Source: SG8-41 sp035649495 (GTDB lineage: Bacteria; Pseudomonadota; Gammaproteobacteria; Burkholderiales; SG8-41). Taken from it: a stretch of 64,000 nt of DNA. The DNA lies in NCBI GenBank assembly GCA_035649495.1, contig DASRJL010000224.1:1-64000 (forward strand). The letters are read 5' to 3'. Shown here piece after piece: positions 48,300-57,144 of the stretch. Position 1 is the first letter of the stretch. Every line of letters starts with the position of its first letter. A program made the translations under genes and the position numbers. The notes beneath the pieces were generated by a model, which saw nothing but the letters and a program-made list of their open reading frames with translations, had not been told where the DNA came from and ran no database searches.

Positions 48300-49295
48300 C
48301 TAATCCGCGCGCACGCCCGCGTCCTTCACCCACTTCGCCCACGTCCTTACGTCGTTCGCGAGCTGCTTGGAGAGCTCCTGCGGAGAACTGCCCACGAACT
48401 CCGCGCCCATCTCGGTCAGCCGCGTCTGCACGTCCGGGCGCTTGAACACCTTCACCATCTCGGCGTGGAGCCTGCTGACGACCGCCGCCGGGGTCGCAGC
48501 GGGCACGAGCACGCCGTACCATTCCCTGATGTCGAGCCCGGGCGGCGGCGGCACGCCCGCCTCGGTCATGGTCGGCGTGTCAGGCAGCGCCGGCATGCGC
48601 TTCTGGCTGGTCACGGCGAGTGGCCTCAGGCGCTTCGCGTTTATGAGAGGCATCGCGGAAGGCATCGAAGTGAAGCCGAACGCGACTTCGTTGCCAGCCA
48701 GCGCAACGAGCGCCGGACCCGCGCCCTTGAACGGGACGTGGATCATATCCGTGGCCGTCAGGCGCTTCAGCACTTCGCTCGCCAGATGGTGCAGGGACCC
48801 TGCCCCGGACGACGAAAAAGTGACCTGGCCGGGCTTTTCCTTCGCCATGCGGATCACATCCTGCAACGTCTTCGCCGGTGAGGCCTGGGGCACGACGATG
48901 ACGTTGGTTACCCACGCGAGCAGCGAGACGCCCTTGAAATCCCGCACGGCATCGTAGGGGAGATTGCTGTACGTGCTGACGCTGATGGTGAACGGGCCGC
49001 TCGGCACCAGCGTGATCGTGTAGCCGTCCGGCGGCGCCTTCGCGACCATCGCCGCCGCGACGGTGCCGGTCGCGCCGCCGCGATTGTCGACCACCACCGG
49101 CTGGCCGATAGCCTCGGGCAGGTGCTGCGCCAGAATGCGCGCGAGGATGTCGGTCGCGCCGCCCGGCGGAAATCCGACCACGAGCCGGATGGGGCGATCC
49201 GGGTACTTGGCTGCAGGGCCGCCTTGCGCGCACGCATGTTGCGCGAGGCTGCCGGCAGCGGCGAGCAGTATTGCGGCGACCACCCCTTTCATCAT
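48300..49295 (-). CDS. Bug/TctC-family periplasmic solute-binding protein (331 aa)
   Basis: The start is one of two adjacent ATG codons at 49295/49292 with GGAGAG upstream; the longer open frame is a shadow of the next gene. The signal peptide GVVAAILLAAAGSLAQHACAQ is followed by KYPDRPIRLVVGFPPGGATDI. DNRGGATGTVAAAMVA, VPFKGAGPALVALAGNEVAF and the closing VKDAGVRAD follow. Downstream is a TPP enzyme and upstream the molybdenum hydroxylase gene, same strand, 41 bases apart. Confidence 0.92.
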   Translation of the reverse strand: MMKGVVAAILLAAAGSLAQHACAQGGPAAKYPDRPIRLVVGFPPGGATDILARILAQHLPEAIGQPVVVDNRGGATGTVAAAMVAKAPPDGYTITLVPSGPFTISVSTYSNLPYDAVRDFKGVSLLAWVTNVIVVPQASPAKTLQDVIRMAKEKPGQVTFSSSGAGSLHHLASEVLKRLTATDMIHVPFKGAGPALVALAGNEVAFGFTSMPSAMPLINAKRLRPLAVTSQKRMPALPDTPTMTEAGVPPPPGLDIREWYGVLVPAATPAAVVSRLHAEMVKVFKRPDVQTRLTEMGAEFVGSSPQELSKQLANDVRTWAKWVKDAGVRAD

Positions 49296-49336
49296 GACTC
49301 TCTCCGTACTACCACGTCGGTCACTGGTCACCAGCC

Positions 49337-51640
49337 TTAGCGCGCCGCCCCGTTGATCGCCCGCCATAGCTTTGACGGCGTGAGCGGCATGTCGAGGCTC
49401 TTGATGCCGAGCGGGCGCACCGCGTCGAGCACCGCGCCGACGAGAACCGGGATCGAAGCCGTGCAGCCGGATTCGCCGACGCCCTTCACGCCGAGCGGGC
49501 TTACCTTGCTTGGCGTGGGATGTTCCTCGCCCCGAATCTCCGGGATCAGGCCCGCGCGCGGCATGTAGTAGTCCATGAAAGTCGCCGTCAGCGGTTGTCC
49601 TGTCTGCGGATCGTAGATCACCTTCTCGCCGAAGACCTGTCCCGCGCCCTGCACCACGCCGCCGTGCAGCTGTCCTTCGACGATCGCGTGGTTGATGACG
49701 ACGCCGATGTCGTCCACCGCGCAATACGACACCACTTCCGTGACGCCGGTGTCGGGATCGACCTCGACTTCGGCGATGTGACAGCCGTTGGGCCAGGTCG
49801 AGCCGAAGTTGCCCTCCGCCTTGCAGGTCAACGGTTTCTCCCTGGCCAGGTCGGCGAGCTTGACGCTGCGATCGCTTGCAGCGGACTTGAACTCGCCTTG
49901 TGCGTAGGTCACCTGGGAAGGCTCCACGTGCAGCTCGAGCGCGGCCAGCGTCTTTCCCTCTTCGACGAGCTTCTGCGCCGCCAGGTGGCACACGCTGCCG
50001 GCGCCGACGGTGCTGCGGGAACCGCCGGTACCGTTACCCCTCAATTTCGTTCCGGGCGGGCACTGCGCGAGCTTTACCTTCTCGAGGGGAATCTGCAGCG
50101 CATTCGCGATGATCTGGCCGAACGTCGTCTCGTGGCTCTGTCCCTGCGACTTGGCAACCATGGACGCGGTGACGGTGCCGCTGGCATCGAGCTGGATCTC
50201 GACGTCGTCCGCCGGGGCATTACCGAGGCCGGTGTTTTCGATGACGGTCGAGATGCCGATGCCGCGGAGCTTGCCGGCTTCCTTCGATTTCGCTCGCCGC
50301 GCCGGGAACCCCTTCCAGTCGCCGAGCGCGAGCGCCTTCGCGAGCATCCCGGGCAGATCGGCGTTTTCGTAAACACCGTTGTAATGGCGGGCGGTCGGCG
50401 ATGAGTACGGGAATTCCGAGGGCGGAATGAAGTTCCGCCGGCGCAGCTCCGCCGGGTCCATGCCGATCTCCGCCGCCGCCTGGTTGACGAGGCTTTCGAC
50501 GGTGTACGCGATATCCGGCCGTCCGGCGCCGCGATAGGCGCCGATGGGCGTCGTGTTCGTGATCGGGACGCGATAGGTCCCGTAGAGCGCCGGGATCTTG
50601 TAGACACCGGTCATGCAGTTAGTCGTATTGCGTATGTGCCCTTGCGCGCCCGGCGAAAGGTACGCCCCCAGGTCGACGATCCAGTCGAGGCGCATCGCCA
50701 GGAACTTGCCGTCCTTGTCCAGCGCGAGCTGGCCGTGAGCGATCATGTTGCGGCCGTGCGTGTCGGTCAGCAAGCCTTCCGTGCGCGTGGAAACCCATTT
50801 CACGGGCGCACCGAGCGCTTTCGCGGCGATCATGAGCGCCGCGTATTCGGGATAGGCGCCCGAGCGCTGGCCGAAGCCGCCACCGACATCGCCCGCCTCG
50901 AAGATGAGCTTGTCCGCCGGCACTTTGGTATAGGCCGAGAGCTGCGAGCGCTGCGTGGTGACGCCCTGCATGGGGGTGTGGATCCGGTACGATTCCGTCG
51001 CCGCGTCGTAGGCGACGTGGCACGCCCGCGGCTCCATGGGATTCGGCGCCACGCGCGTTGAAATTACTTTCGCCTTCGTGATGTGTGCTGCCGCGGCAAA
51101 AGCCGCTTCCACAGCCTTTTCCTCGCCGATCTCCGCCTCCCACGCGAGATTGCCGGGTACTTCGTCGGACAGTAGCGGCGCGCCCGCGGCGAGCGCGCCT
51201 TCCGGATCGGTGACGCTCTGGAGGTCGCGATACTCGATTTCCACCAGGTCGGCGGCGTCCGCCGCAGCGGCGGCGCTGTCGGCGACGACCAGCGCGACTG
51301 CTTCGCCGACGAACCGTACCTTCTTGTGGGCGAGCACGGGGCGTTCGTGCGCTCGCGCCTTCATGCCGTTCTTACCGGCGAACTGCATCGTGTGCGGCGC
51401 CCGGACGTAACCGGCACGCACCGCGTCTTCGCCGGTAAACACCTGTCTTACGCCGGGGGCGGCAGCCGCTTTCTTCGTATCGACCGAGACAATCTCCGCG
51501 TGTGCCCTGTCGGAGCGCGCGAACGCGCCGTAGAGCTGGCCGGGCGCATTCCAGTCCGAGGCATATCTGCCCGCGCCTGTGATGAGGCGTACGTCTTCTA
51601 CGCGGCGCCCGTCGTGATGGTGGTGGGTTTCGTTACTCAT
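49337..51640 (-). CDS. Xanthine-dehydrogenase-family molybdopterin-binding subunit (767 aa)
   Basis: Large subunit of a molybdenum hydroxylase (CoxL/XdhB-like). FEAGDVGGGFGQRSGAYPE at about 250, TTPIGAYRGAGRPD at about 365 and the C-terminal GVKGVGESGC with catalytic Glu723 are the cofactor and active-site motifs. GAYRGAGRP is the form seen in general hydroxylases, not the CO-dehydrogenase loop. It hydroxylates a heterocycle or aldehyde with water as oxygen source. The usual [2Fe-2S] and FAD subunits are missing nearby. The N-terminal HHHHDG cluster is natural here. It is followed by the Bug gene. Confidence 0.9.
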   Translation of the reverse strand: MSNETHHHHDGRRVEDVRLITGAGRYASDWNAPGQLYGAFARSDRAHAEIVSVDTKKAAAAPGVRQVFTGEDAVRAGYVRAPHTMQFAGKNGMKARAHERPVLAHKKVRFVGEAVALVVADSAAAAADAADLVEIEYRDLQSVTDPEGALAAGAPLLSDEVPGNLAWEAEIGEEKAVEAAFAAAAHITKAKVISTRVAPNPMEPRACHVAYDAATESYRIHTPMQGVTTQRSQLSAYTKVPADKLIFEAGDVGGGFGQRSGAYPEYAALMIAAKALGAPVKWVSTRTEGLLTDTHGRNMIAHGQLALDKDGKFLAMRLDWIVDLGAYLSPGAQGHIRNTTNCMTGVYKIPALYGTYRVPITNTTPIGAYRGAGRPDIAYTVESLVNQAAAEIGMDPAELRRRNFIPPSEFPYSSPTARHYNGVYENADLPGMLAKALALGDWKGFPARRAKSKEAGKLRGIGISTVIENTGLGNAPADDVEIQLDASGTVTASMVAKSQGQSHETTFGQIIANALQIPLEKVKLAQCPPGTKLRGNGTGGSRSTVGAGSVCHLAAQKLVEEGKTLAALELHVEPSQVTYAQGEFKSAASDRSVKLADLAREKPLTCKAEGNFGSTWPNGCHIAEVEVDPDTGVTEVVSYCAVDDIGVVINHAIVEGQLHGGVVQGAGQVFGEKVIYDPQTGQPLTATFMDYYMPRAGLIPEIRGEEHPTPSKVSPLGVKGVGESGCTASIPVLVGAVLDAVRPLGIKSLDMPLTPSKLWRAINGAAR

Positions 51641-51664
51641 GCGCTTCTCGCTCCAGTCTCTGTG

Positions 51665-52768
51665 TTATTTGATCCTCAACAGCTTCGCCGCGGTGTCACC
51701 CAGGATCGCGATGCGCTCGTCGTCGGAGAGGCTCGGCGTGTTGAGGATGTGATCCACTGCCTTGTCCTCCCACGGGTACGGATAGTCCGTGCCGAGCATG
51801 ATCTGGCTCGACCCCACGTTCGCGGCGAGATGCCGTAACCCTTCGGACGAGAAGATGAGCGCGTCGTAATAGAGCTGCCTCAGGTATTCCGTCGGCCGCT
51901 TCTTGAGCGTGCGGTTGCAGCGGTGCGGAAACGTGAGGCAGCCGTGGTCGGACCGGTCCATGTAGTGCGCGAGGTAGCCGCCGCCGTGCGCGGAGCAGAT
52001 CTTGAGCCGCGGGAACGCGTCGAGCGTCCCCTCGAAGATGAGGTGCGAGAGCGCGATCGTCGTGTCGAGCGGATTGCCGATTATATTGTCGAGCACGCCG
52101 TTGCCTTTCAGGCGCCGCGCCAGGTCGGGCGTGCCCTGCGGATGCAGGAAGACGAGAACGTCGAGCTCCTCGCACTTCCTCCAGAACGGGTGGAACTGCG
52201 GATCGGCGAACTCGTCGTCGCCCACGCTCGCGCCGACCGCGGCGCCGCGCAAGCCGAGCTTCTTCACCGCGTGCTCGAGCTGCTGCGCCGCGAGGTCGGG
52301 GAACTGGAGCGCGACCGAGGCGAACGCGACAAAGCGGTCGGGATTGCGCGCGCAGATCTCGACGAGCCCTTCGTTGTTGAGACGCACGACTTCGGTGGCG
52401 GTATCGCGATCGGCCCGATACCAGAAGGGGTTGATGCTGAGGGCCTCCATGTCGATGCCCTGAACGTCCATGTCGCGGAGCCGCGTGCTCGCATCCTCCA
52501 TCACGATGCCCCCGGTATGGTGCTTGTAGGCGTCTTCGCCCAGAAGCTTCGACGCCGCGGGGATGAGGCAGTGCGCGTGGACGTCGATGGTTTTCACGCG
52601 GCGGCCCTTGACGGAGACTTCGCGGCGCTTGACCGCGGGTGCTGCCTGCCCCGAGCCCGATTGCGCCGCCGCGGCCGCGAGCGGCTCCGGCGCGGCAATC
52701 AGATCGCAGCTCGTGAAGACAATCGCGGGATCCACCGTGCGGGGGTTGGTGACGGTTTGCGTGTTCAT
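51665..52768 (-). CDS. Amidohydrolase family 2 protein, ACMSD-like (367 aa)
   Basis: TIM-barrel metal enzyme. His64 and His66 in KTIDVHAHC, a later FLHPQG, CSAHGGGYLAHYMDRSDH and the terminal GTDYPYPWEDKA give the metal and catalytic ligands. This matches aminocarboxymuconate-semialdehyde decarboxylase and gamma-resorcylate decarboxylase relatives. It likely decarboxylates or hydrolyses an aromatic ring-fission type product. An N-terminal extension of about 55 residues (Ala/Pro-rich) precedes the barrel. GGAGG 5 bases upstream selects ATG 52768. The molybdenum hydroxylase gene follows on the same strand. Confidence 0.88.
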   Translation of the reverse strand: MNTQTVTNPRTVDPAIVFTSCDLIAAPEPLAAAAAQSGSGQAAPAVKRREVSVKGRRVKTIDVHAHCLIPAASKLLGEDAYKHHTGGIVMEDASTRLRDMDVQGIDMEALSINPFWYRADRDTATEVVRLNNEGLVEICARNPDRFVAFASVALQFPDLAAQQLEHAVKKLGLRGAAVGASVGDDEFADPQFHPFWRKCEELDVLVFLHPQGTPDLARRLKGNGVLDNIIGNPLDTTIALSHLIFEGTLDAFPRLKICSAHGGGYLAHYMDRSDHGCLTFPHRCNRTLKKRPTEYLRQLYYDALIFSSEGLRHLAANVGSSQIMLGTDYPYPWEDKAVDHILNTPSLSDDERIAILGDTAAKLLRIK

Positions 52769-52914
52769 TACGTCCTCCAGCATTGGTCGGGGCACTACTA
52801 TACAGGGGGGGTCCGGCAAGGCGGAAGGAGGACGGCGGATGGAGGAAGTGCCGATGTTTGACCGCTATGCGGGCGCGGGCTAGATTGCCGGTTCGTATTC
52901 ACAAGGAGAGACAC

Positions 52915-53289
52915 ATGGCCGGCAATGCAGAGATGATCATCGAGCTCGACAAGAAGCGCATGACCGCGATGGCGCAGAAAGACGTGGCAGCCCTCAAAGG
53001 CATGCTGTGCAAGGGCCTGATCTACACCCATTCCTCCGGGCGCCAGGACACCAAGGAGAGCCTGATCAAGGGGATGGAAGCGGGCACCACCGTCTACACG
53101 TCCGTGGTGCCGTCCGAGGTGAAGGCGCAGGATGTCGGCAACGCGGTCGTTCTGACCGGTGTCGCGGCCATCAGCGTCAACTCCAACGGCAAGCCGAATT
53201 CCTTCCGCGTGCGGTTCACCGACGTCTACGAAAACCAGAACGGCACCTGGCGGATGATCACCTGGCAGTCGACGAAGCTTCCTGACTAG
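52915..53289 (+). CDS. NTF2-like (SnoaL/DUF4440-type) protein (124 aa)
   Basis: IIELDKKRMTAMAQKDVAALKGMLCKGLIYTHSSGRQDTKESLIKGM begins the fold, and FTDVYENQNGTWRMITWQSTKL closes it. This is a compact NTF2-like domain that may bind a small ligand or act as an isomerase. There is no signal peptide, in contrast to its relative at 16189. AAGGAG precedes the ATG at 52915. It is divergent from the amidohydrolase. Confidence 0.83.
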   Translation: MAGNAEMIIELDKKRMTAMAQKDVAALKGMLCKGLIYTHSSGRQDTKESLIKGMEAGTTVYTSVVPSEVKAQDVGNAVVLTGVAAISVNSNGKPNSFRVRFTDVYENQNGTWRMITWQSTKLPD

Positions 53290-53382
53290 GCGGTTTTTAA
53301 CAACCGGTCTTAGCCACAGAGGCCACAGAGTTCACATCCAGGCGTTTTGAACGACTGCCTCGCAGCACGCGCACCGCGGGCG

Positions 53383-54735
53383 CTACGACTCCCCCACGAG
53401 CGCCCGCGCCAGTACCCGCGCGTCCTTGAGGTCCTCCAGTCCGTCGACGAGACCGATCAGCCGCTCCATCGCCGGCGCGGGCAGTGCGCGGCGCATGCAG
53501 TCCCTCACTTTCACGAGGTGTGTATCGCGCGCGATGGGGTTGCGCACGGAGCCCTGGAAAGCGTCGCAGCGCTCCACCACGACCCTGCCGTCCTTCAGAC
53601 CCGCGCGCGCCTGCACCCAGTTGCCAACGGTCGTCGTCGGGATGTCGGGGTTGGGTTTCAGGCGAACTTTCTTCAGGGTGGTTTCCACCGGGGCTGAGAA
53701 GCGAACCGCGTCGGTGAACGAGTCGATGCCAACCTGGTCCTGGGTGAGTGCGATGGCGACGCAGTACTCGAAGCTGAACTTCCCGGCGAGTCCTGTCGCA
53801 ACCAGAGGATTCGAATCGGCAGCGCGCCTGGCCGAAACCTCGAGCTCGAGCCACTCGACGTCGTCCGCCCGGAAGCCGTGCTTTTCGCGCAAGGTTGCCA
53901 CGCACTCGATCGCCCACTGCATACCGATCTGGGCCGGATAGCGCTTGATGTTGTACCCGTGCCGCTGGAGGCTCCACTGCTCGCCCAGTCCGCCCAGGAG
54001 CGCGTCCCAGTCGAAGTCGTCGCCGAAGATGGTCTCCACATAGCCGCGCGGCGTTTCGAATATCGAATCGTCGGCGGTGAACCCGTCGGCAGCCAGCAGC
54101 ACCGCTTCCACGCCCATTCTGCCGGCATTGCCCAAGTGAGTGCACTTGGTCATGGTTCCGTTGTTGGCGAAGAGCCCTCCGGTCCTGGACGCGGCAATGC
54201 CCAAGGCCATCCGCACCTTGTCCTCGGGAAGACCAAGCAGCCTGGCGCAAGCGGACGCGGCTGCGGGAGGGCAGAAGATTCCGGGCGGGTGGAAAGGACG
54301 CGACTCCGCTTTTCGCGCAGCCATGACGAGGCGCTGCTGCACTTCCCATCCCACGGCAAACGCCGTCACGACATCGCGCCCCGAAGCGCCGTTCACTTCC
54401 GTGAGCGCAACAATGCCTGGCAGGATGGCCGACGTTCCGTGAGTGGATGGAATCCCCTGGGGCTCGTAGTCGAGGACGTGCATGGCCGCGCCGTTGGCAA
54501 AGGCCGCAAGCGGCGGGTTGGTGCGGAACGACGCGCCGACTACCGTGCACTCGGGGCGTCCGCCGATGCGATCGACGTAGCGCCGGATGTGCTCGAGCAC
54601 GGGCTGGCGGGATCCCGCGAGGATATTGGCAACGCCGTCGAGGATGATGGTCCGCGTGGCGTCCAGGACGGGGCGGGGGATGTCCTCGTAGGCGGTGTTC
54701 GTTACGAACCGCGCGATTCTCTCCGTGGCATTCAC
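53383..54735 (-). CDS. MmgE/PrpD-family protein (450 aa)
   Basis: The PrpD/IDS-epimerase fold: MNATERIARFVTNTAYEDIPRPVLDATR at the N-terminus, CTVVGASFRTNPPLAAFANG, a GTMTKCTHLGNAGRMGVEAVLLAADGFT segment and QRHGYNIKRYPAQIGMQWAIECV. Family members include 2-methylcitrate dehydratase and others of unknown reaction. The start is a GTG at 54735 that overlaps the stop of the histidine kinase gene by four bases (GTGA), so translation is coupled. A repeat-like CCACAGAGGCCACAGAG follows the preceding gene. Confidence 0.88.
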   Translation of the reverse strand: MNATERIARFVTNTAYEDIPRPVLDATRTIILDGVANILAGSRQPVLEHIRRYVDRIGGRPECTVVGASFRTNPPLAAFANGAAMHVLDYEPQGIPSTHGTSAILPGIVALTEVNGASGRDVVTAFAVGWEVQQRLVMAARKAESRPFHPPGIFCPPAAASACARLLGLPEDKVRMALGIAASRTGGLFANNGTMTKCTHLGNAGRMGVEAVLLAADGFTADDSIFETPRGYVETIFGDDFDWDALLGGLGEQWSLQRHGYNIKRYPAQIGMQWAIECVATLREKHGFRADDVEWLELEVSARRAADSNPLVATGLAGKFSFEYCVAIALTQDQVGIDSFTDAVRFSAPVETTLKKVRLKPNPDIPTTTVGNWVQARAGLKDGRVVVERCDAFQGSVRNPIARDTHLVKVRDCMRRALPAPAMERLIGLVDGLEDLKDARVLARALVGES

Positions 54736-55904
54736 CTGCTGCTCCTCATGGTTGAATCCTGTCCGGGATCGTGCGGCGTCTCGGCGTGCTCTTTCAGATG
54801 GCTGACGGGAAGCGCTACTCGAAACAATGCCCCGCCCTGCGGAGACTGCTCGGCGCTGATACGCCCGCCGTGCGCGGCTACGATGTCGCGGCAGATGGCG
54901 AGGCCCAGGCCGGTGCCCGCGCCCACCGCCTTGGTGGTGAAAAATCGCTCGAAGATGCGCTCACGCAGTTCGGGCGCGATGCCTGGCCCGGTGTCGCTCA
55001 CCGTGAGCTCCACCGTGTCACCGGTCTCGTTCAAGCGGGTGCGTATCGTGATCTCCCTTGGCGTGTCGCTTTCCCGCATCGCCTCGGTCGCATTGAGCAG
55101 AAGGTTCAGCACGACCTGGCTCAACTGGTGGGGATCGCCTTCCACCGTGGTGCCGGCGTTCGAATGCTCGGTGCGAAGCGAGACGTTCTGCTCCCTCAAC
55201 ACATAGGCGGACAGATCGAGCGCCGAATCGACGATCTGCCTGAGATGGAAGTGCTCGACCTTGTGCGGCCCGGGTCTCGATTGATCGAGAAAGGCCCGGA
55301 CGATCGCCGCGCAGCGATCCGCCGCACGCACGATCGCGGAGAGCCGCTGCTGTGATTTCCCGGCGGTGAGTTCTTCCTCGAGCAGCTTCGCATGCGTCAG
55401 GACCGCCGTGAGCGGATTGCGCAGCTCGTGCGAGATACCCGCCGCCAGGTTGCCGAGCACGGAGAGCCGCTCGCTCTGGTAGAGCGCCCGGCGCTCGCGC
55501 TCGAGCTCCGCCTGCATGCGCTTCAGAGGCGTGATGTCGAGACTGAACGTGAGCACGTGCGTAACGGCGCCGTGCTCGTCGAGGATCGGGACCTTGGTCG
55601 ACCACAGGAAGACGCTTCCGCCCCGCTTGTCGGGATAGTTCACCTCGTAGAACGGCAGCGCCTTCCCGGTCGCGAAAACCTCCGCGTTGCGCTTGTCGGG
55701 CCCGGGGCCGAAATAGTCGCCGAAAGCCTCCTTCGATGTCCGCCCGATCACCTCGTCGGCCTTTCCGCCCCAGCGCTCGAGGTACTGACGATTCGCCATG
55801 CAGTAGCGGTACTGGCGGTCCTTGACGTGCAAGGTGCCCGGCAACAGATCGAGCAGCGCCTGCACGATCGGACCATCCAGGCTCGGCGGTAGCTTTTCTG
55901 CCAT
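54732..55904 (-). CDS. PAS-domain sensor histidine kinase (390 aa)
   Basis: A single N-terminal PAS/PAC region (about 15-125: HVKDRQYRYCMANRQYLERW, then VFLWSTKVPILDEHGAVTHVLTF) precedes HisKA with the phosphoacceptor His159 in GISHELRNPLTAV. The HATPase module has the N box VVLNLLLNATEAM, G1 DTGPGIAPE and G2 GAGTGLGLAICRDIVAAHGG. No membrane segments are seen, so it senses in the cytoplasm. No response regulator gene is present nearby. It overlaps the PrpD gene downstream, an unusual coupling of a kinase to an enzyme. Confidence 0.9.
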   Translation of the reverse strand: MAEKLPPSLDGPIVQALLDLLPGTLHVKDRQYRYCMANRQYLERWGGKADEVIGRTSKEAFGDYFGPGPDKRNAEVFATGKALPFYEVNYPDKRGGSVFLWSTKVPILDEHGAVTHVLTFSLDITPLKRMQAELERERRALYQSERLSVLGNLAAGISHELRNPLTAVLTHAKLLEEELTAGKSQQRLSAIVRAADRCAAIVRAFLDQSRPGPHKVEHFHLRQIVDSALDLSAYVLREQNVSLRTEHSNAGTTVEGDPHQLSQVVLNLLLNATEAMRESDTPREITIRTRLNETGDTVELTVSDTGPGIAPELRERIFERFFTTKAVGAGTGLGLAICRDIVAAHGGRISAEQSPQGGALFRVALPVSHLKEHAETPHDPGQDSTMRSSR

Positions 55905-55916
55905 CGAAAGACCGTT

Positions 55917-57125
55917 CTACGACCGCATTTGGGGTGCAATCGCAACCGCGGGCGCTGCCAGGGACTCGCGAATGAGCAGGCCACACAGGGATAGAACGAG
56001 GCTGGTCACGCCCCAGGTGAAGACCGCGCCCCACAGCCCCACCCATTCCGCGACGAAACCGAACACCAGCGCGCCCAGCACCATGCCCAGGTTGAACGAG
56101 GTGAGGAAGTAGCCGAAGGCTTCGCCTCTCCTTTTCGGGTCGCACACGTCCGCGGTCAGCGCGGCTACCGCGGGCGAGCTGAATGCTGAACCCGCGCCGG
56201 CCAGTCCGACCGCAACGAACAGCGGCCAGTAACTGCTCGCCGCCGAGTACCAGAGCACGCCGGCGGTCGCCACCAGCGACCCCGCCAGCGCGGGCAGCCT
56301 GCGGCCCATCCGGTCGCTCATCATGCCGCCCGGAATGTTGAATACCGCCAGGCCGACACCGTGAATGAACATGATGCTGCCGATCATCTCGGGCGTGGCA
56401 TCGAACAACGCGATCGCGTAGAGCGGCAGGAGCGCGTTGTTGAAGCTGGAGCACACGCCGCCGCGCGCGCGCACCACGCACCCCGCGACGAACGTGGTCA
56501 TCATACCGGGCCTGATCAGCGGCGCATCCGCGTTCCGCGCGCTGCGCGCGCTCGCCGCCCTGGCGTGCCTGTCTCTCGCGGACTCCCTCAGGGTGAGAAC
56601 GCAGAGCATTGCACCCAGCAGGGCCACGCCGGTCCACGCGGTGAATACCGCGTCATGCCCGAAAGCGCTGGCGATGAAGCCACCGAGCAGCGGGCCGAAG
56701 GCGATGCCCAGAAAAAACACGGTGTTGAATGCGCCCATCAACCTGCCGCGCCTGGAGGGCTCGACGTTCTCGGTCAGCATCGCCATCAGTGGCGGCCACA
56801 GGCACCCGCCCCCGACGCCCGCGAGCGCCTGCAGCAGCGTGAATTCACCGGAGCCGGTCGCGAAGTGATAGAGCGTCGCGGCCACCGCCATGAGGCCGAA
56901 GCCGAACACCACCATGTAAACCCTGCCGATCAAGTCCGACAGCCGGCCCATGGGCACCTGGGTCAGCAGCTGCGCCGCCGCGAAAGCGGAGATGATGACG
57001 CCGATGTCCGCATGGCTGGCGCCCAGAGAATGGGCGTGTACCGACAGGGTCGGGATCATGATCCCGTAACCGAGCGTCGCCAGGAAAGCCAACGCGAACA
57101 GCACCAGGATCGGGCGGGTAATCAT
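55917..57125 (-). CDS. MFS transporter (402 aa)
   Basis: Twelve hydrophobic segments with typical MFS loops: MGRLSDLIGRVYMVV between segments 2 and 3 and MMSDRMGRRLPALAG in the second half. SRRGRLMGAFNTVFFLGIAFGPLLGG is in the helix-4/5 region. An efflux role (drug or metabolite) is possible. It ends 12 bases before the kinase gene start on the same strand. The substrate is unknown. Confidence 0.87.
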   Translation of the reverse strand: MITRPILVLFALAFLATLGYGIMIPTLSVHAHSLGASHADIGVIISAFAAAQLLTQVPMGRLSDLIGRVYMVVFGFGLMAVAATLYHFATGSGEFTLLQALAGVGGGCLWPPLMAMLTENVEPSRRGRLMGAFNTVFFLGIAFGPLLGGFIASAFGHDAVFTAWTGVALLGAMLCVLTLRESARDRHARAASARSARNADAPLIRPGMMTTFVAGCVVRARGGVCSSFNNALLPLYAIALFDATPEMIGSIMFIHGVGLAVFNIPGGMMSDRMGRRLPALAGSLVATAGVLWYSAASSYWPLFVAVGLAGAGSAFSSPAVAALTADVCDPKRRGEAFGYFLTSFNLGMVLGALVFGFVAEWVGLWGAVFTWGVTSLVLSLCGLLIRESLAAPAVAIAPQMRS

Positions 57126-57144
57126 TGGGGTATCTTAATGCGCT

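Noticed and set aside
49296..49991. Long N-terminal extension of the Bug gene at 48300
   Set aside because: That part is an Arg-rich shadow of the molybdenum hydroxylase gene. The signal peptide begins at 49295.
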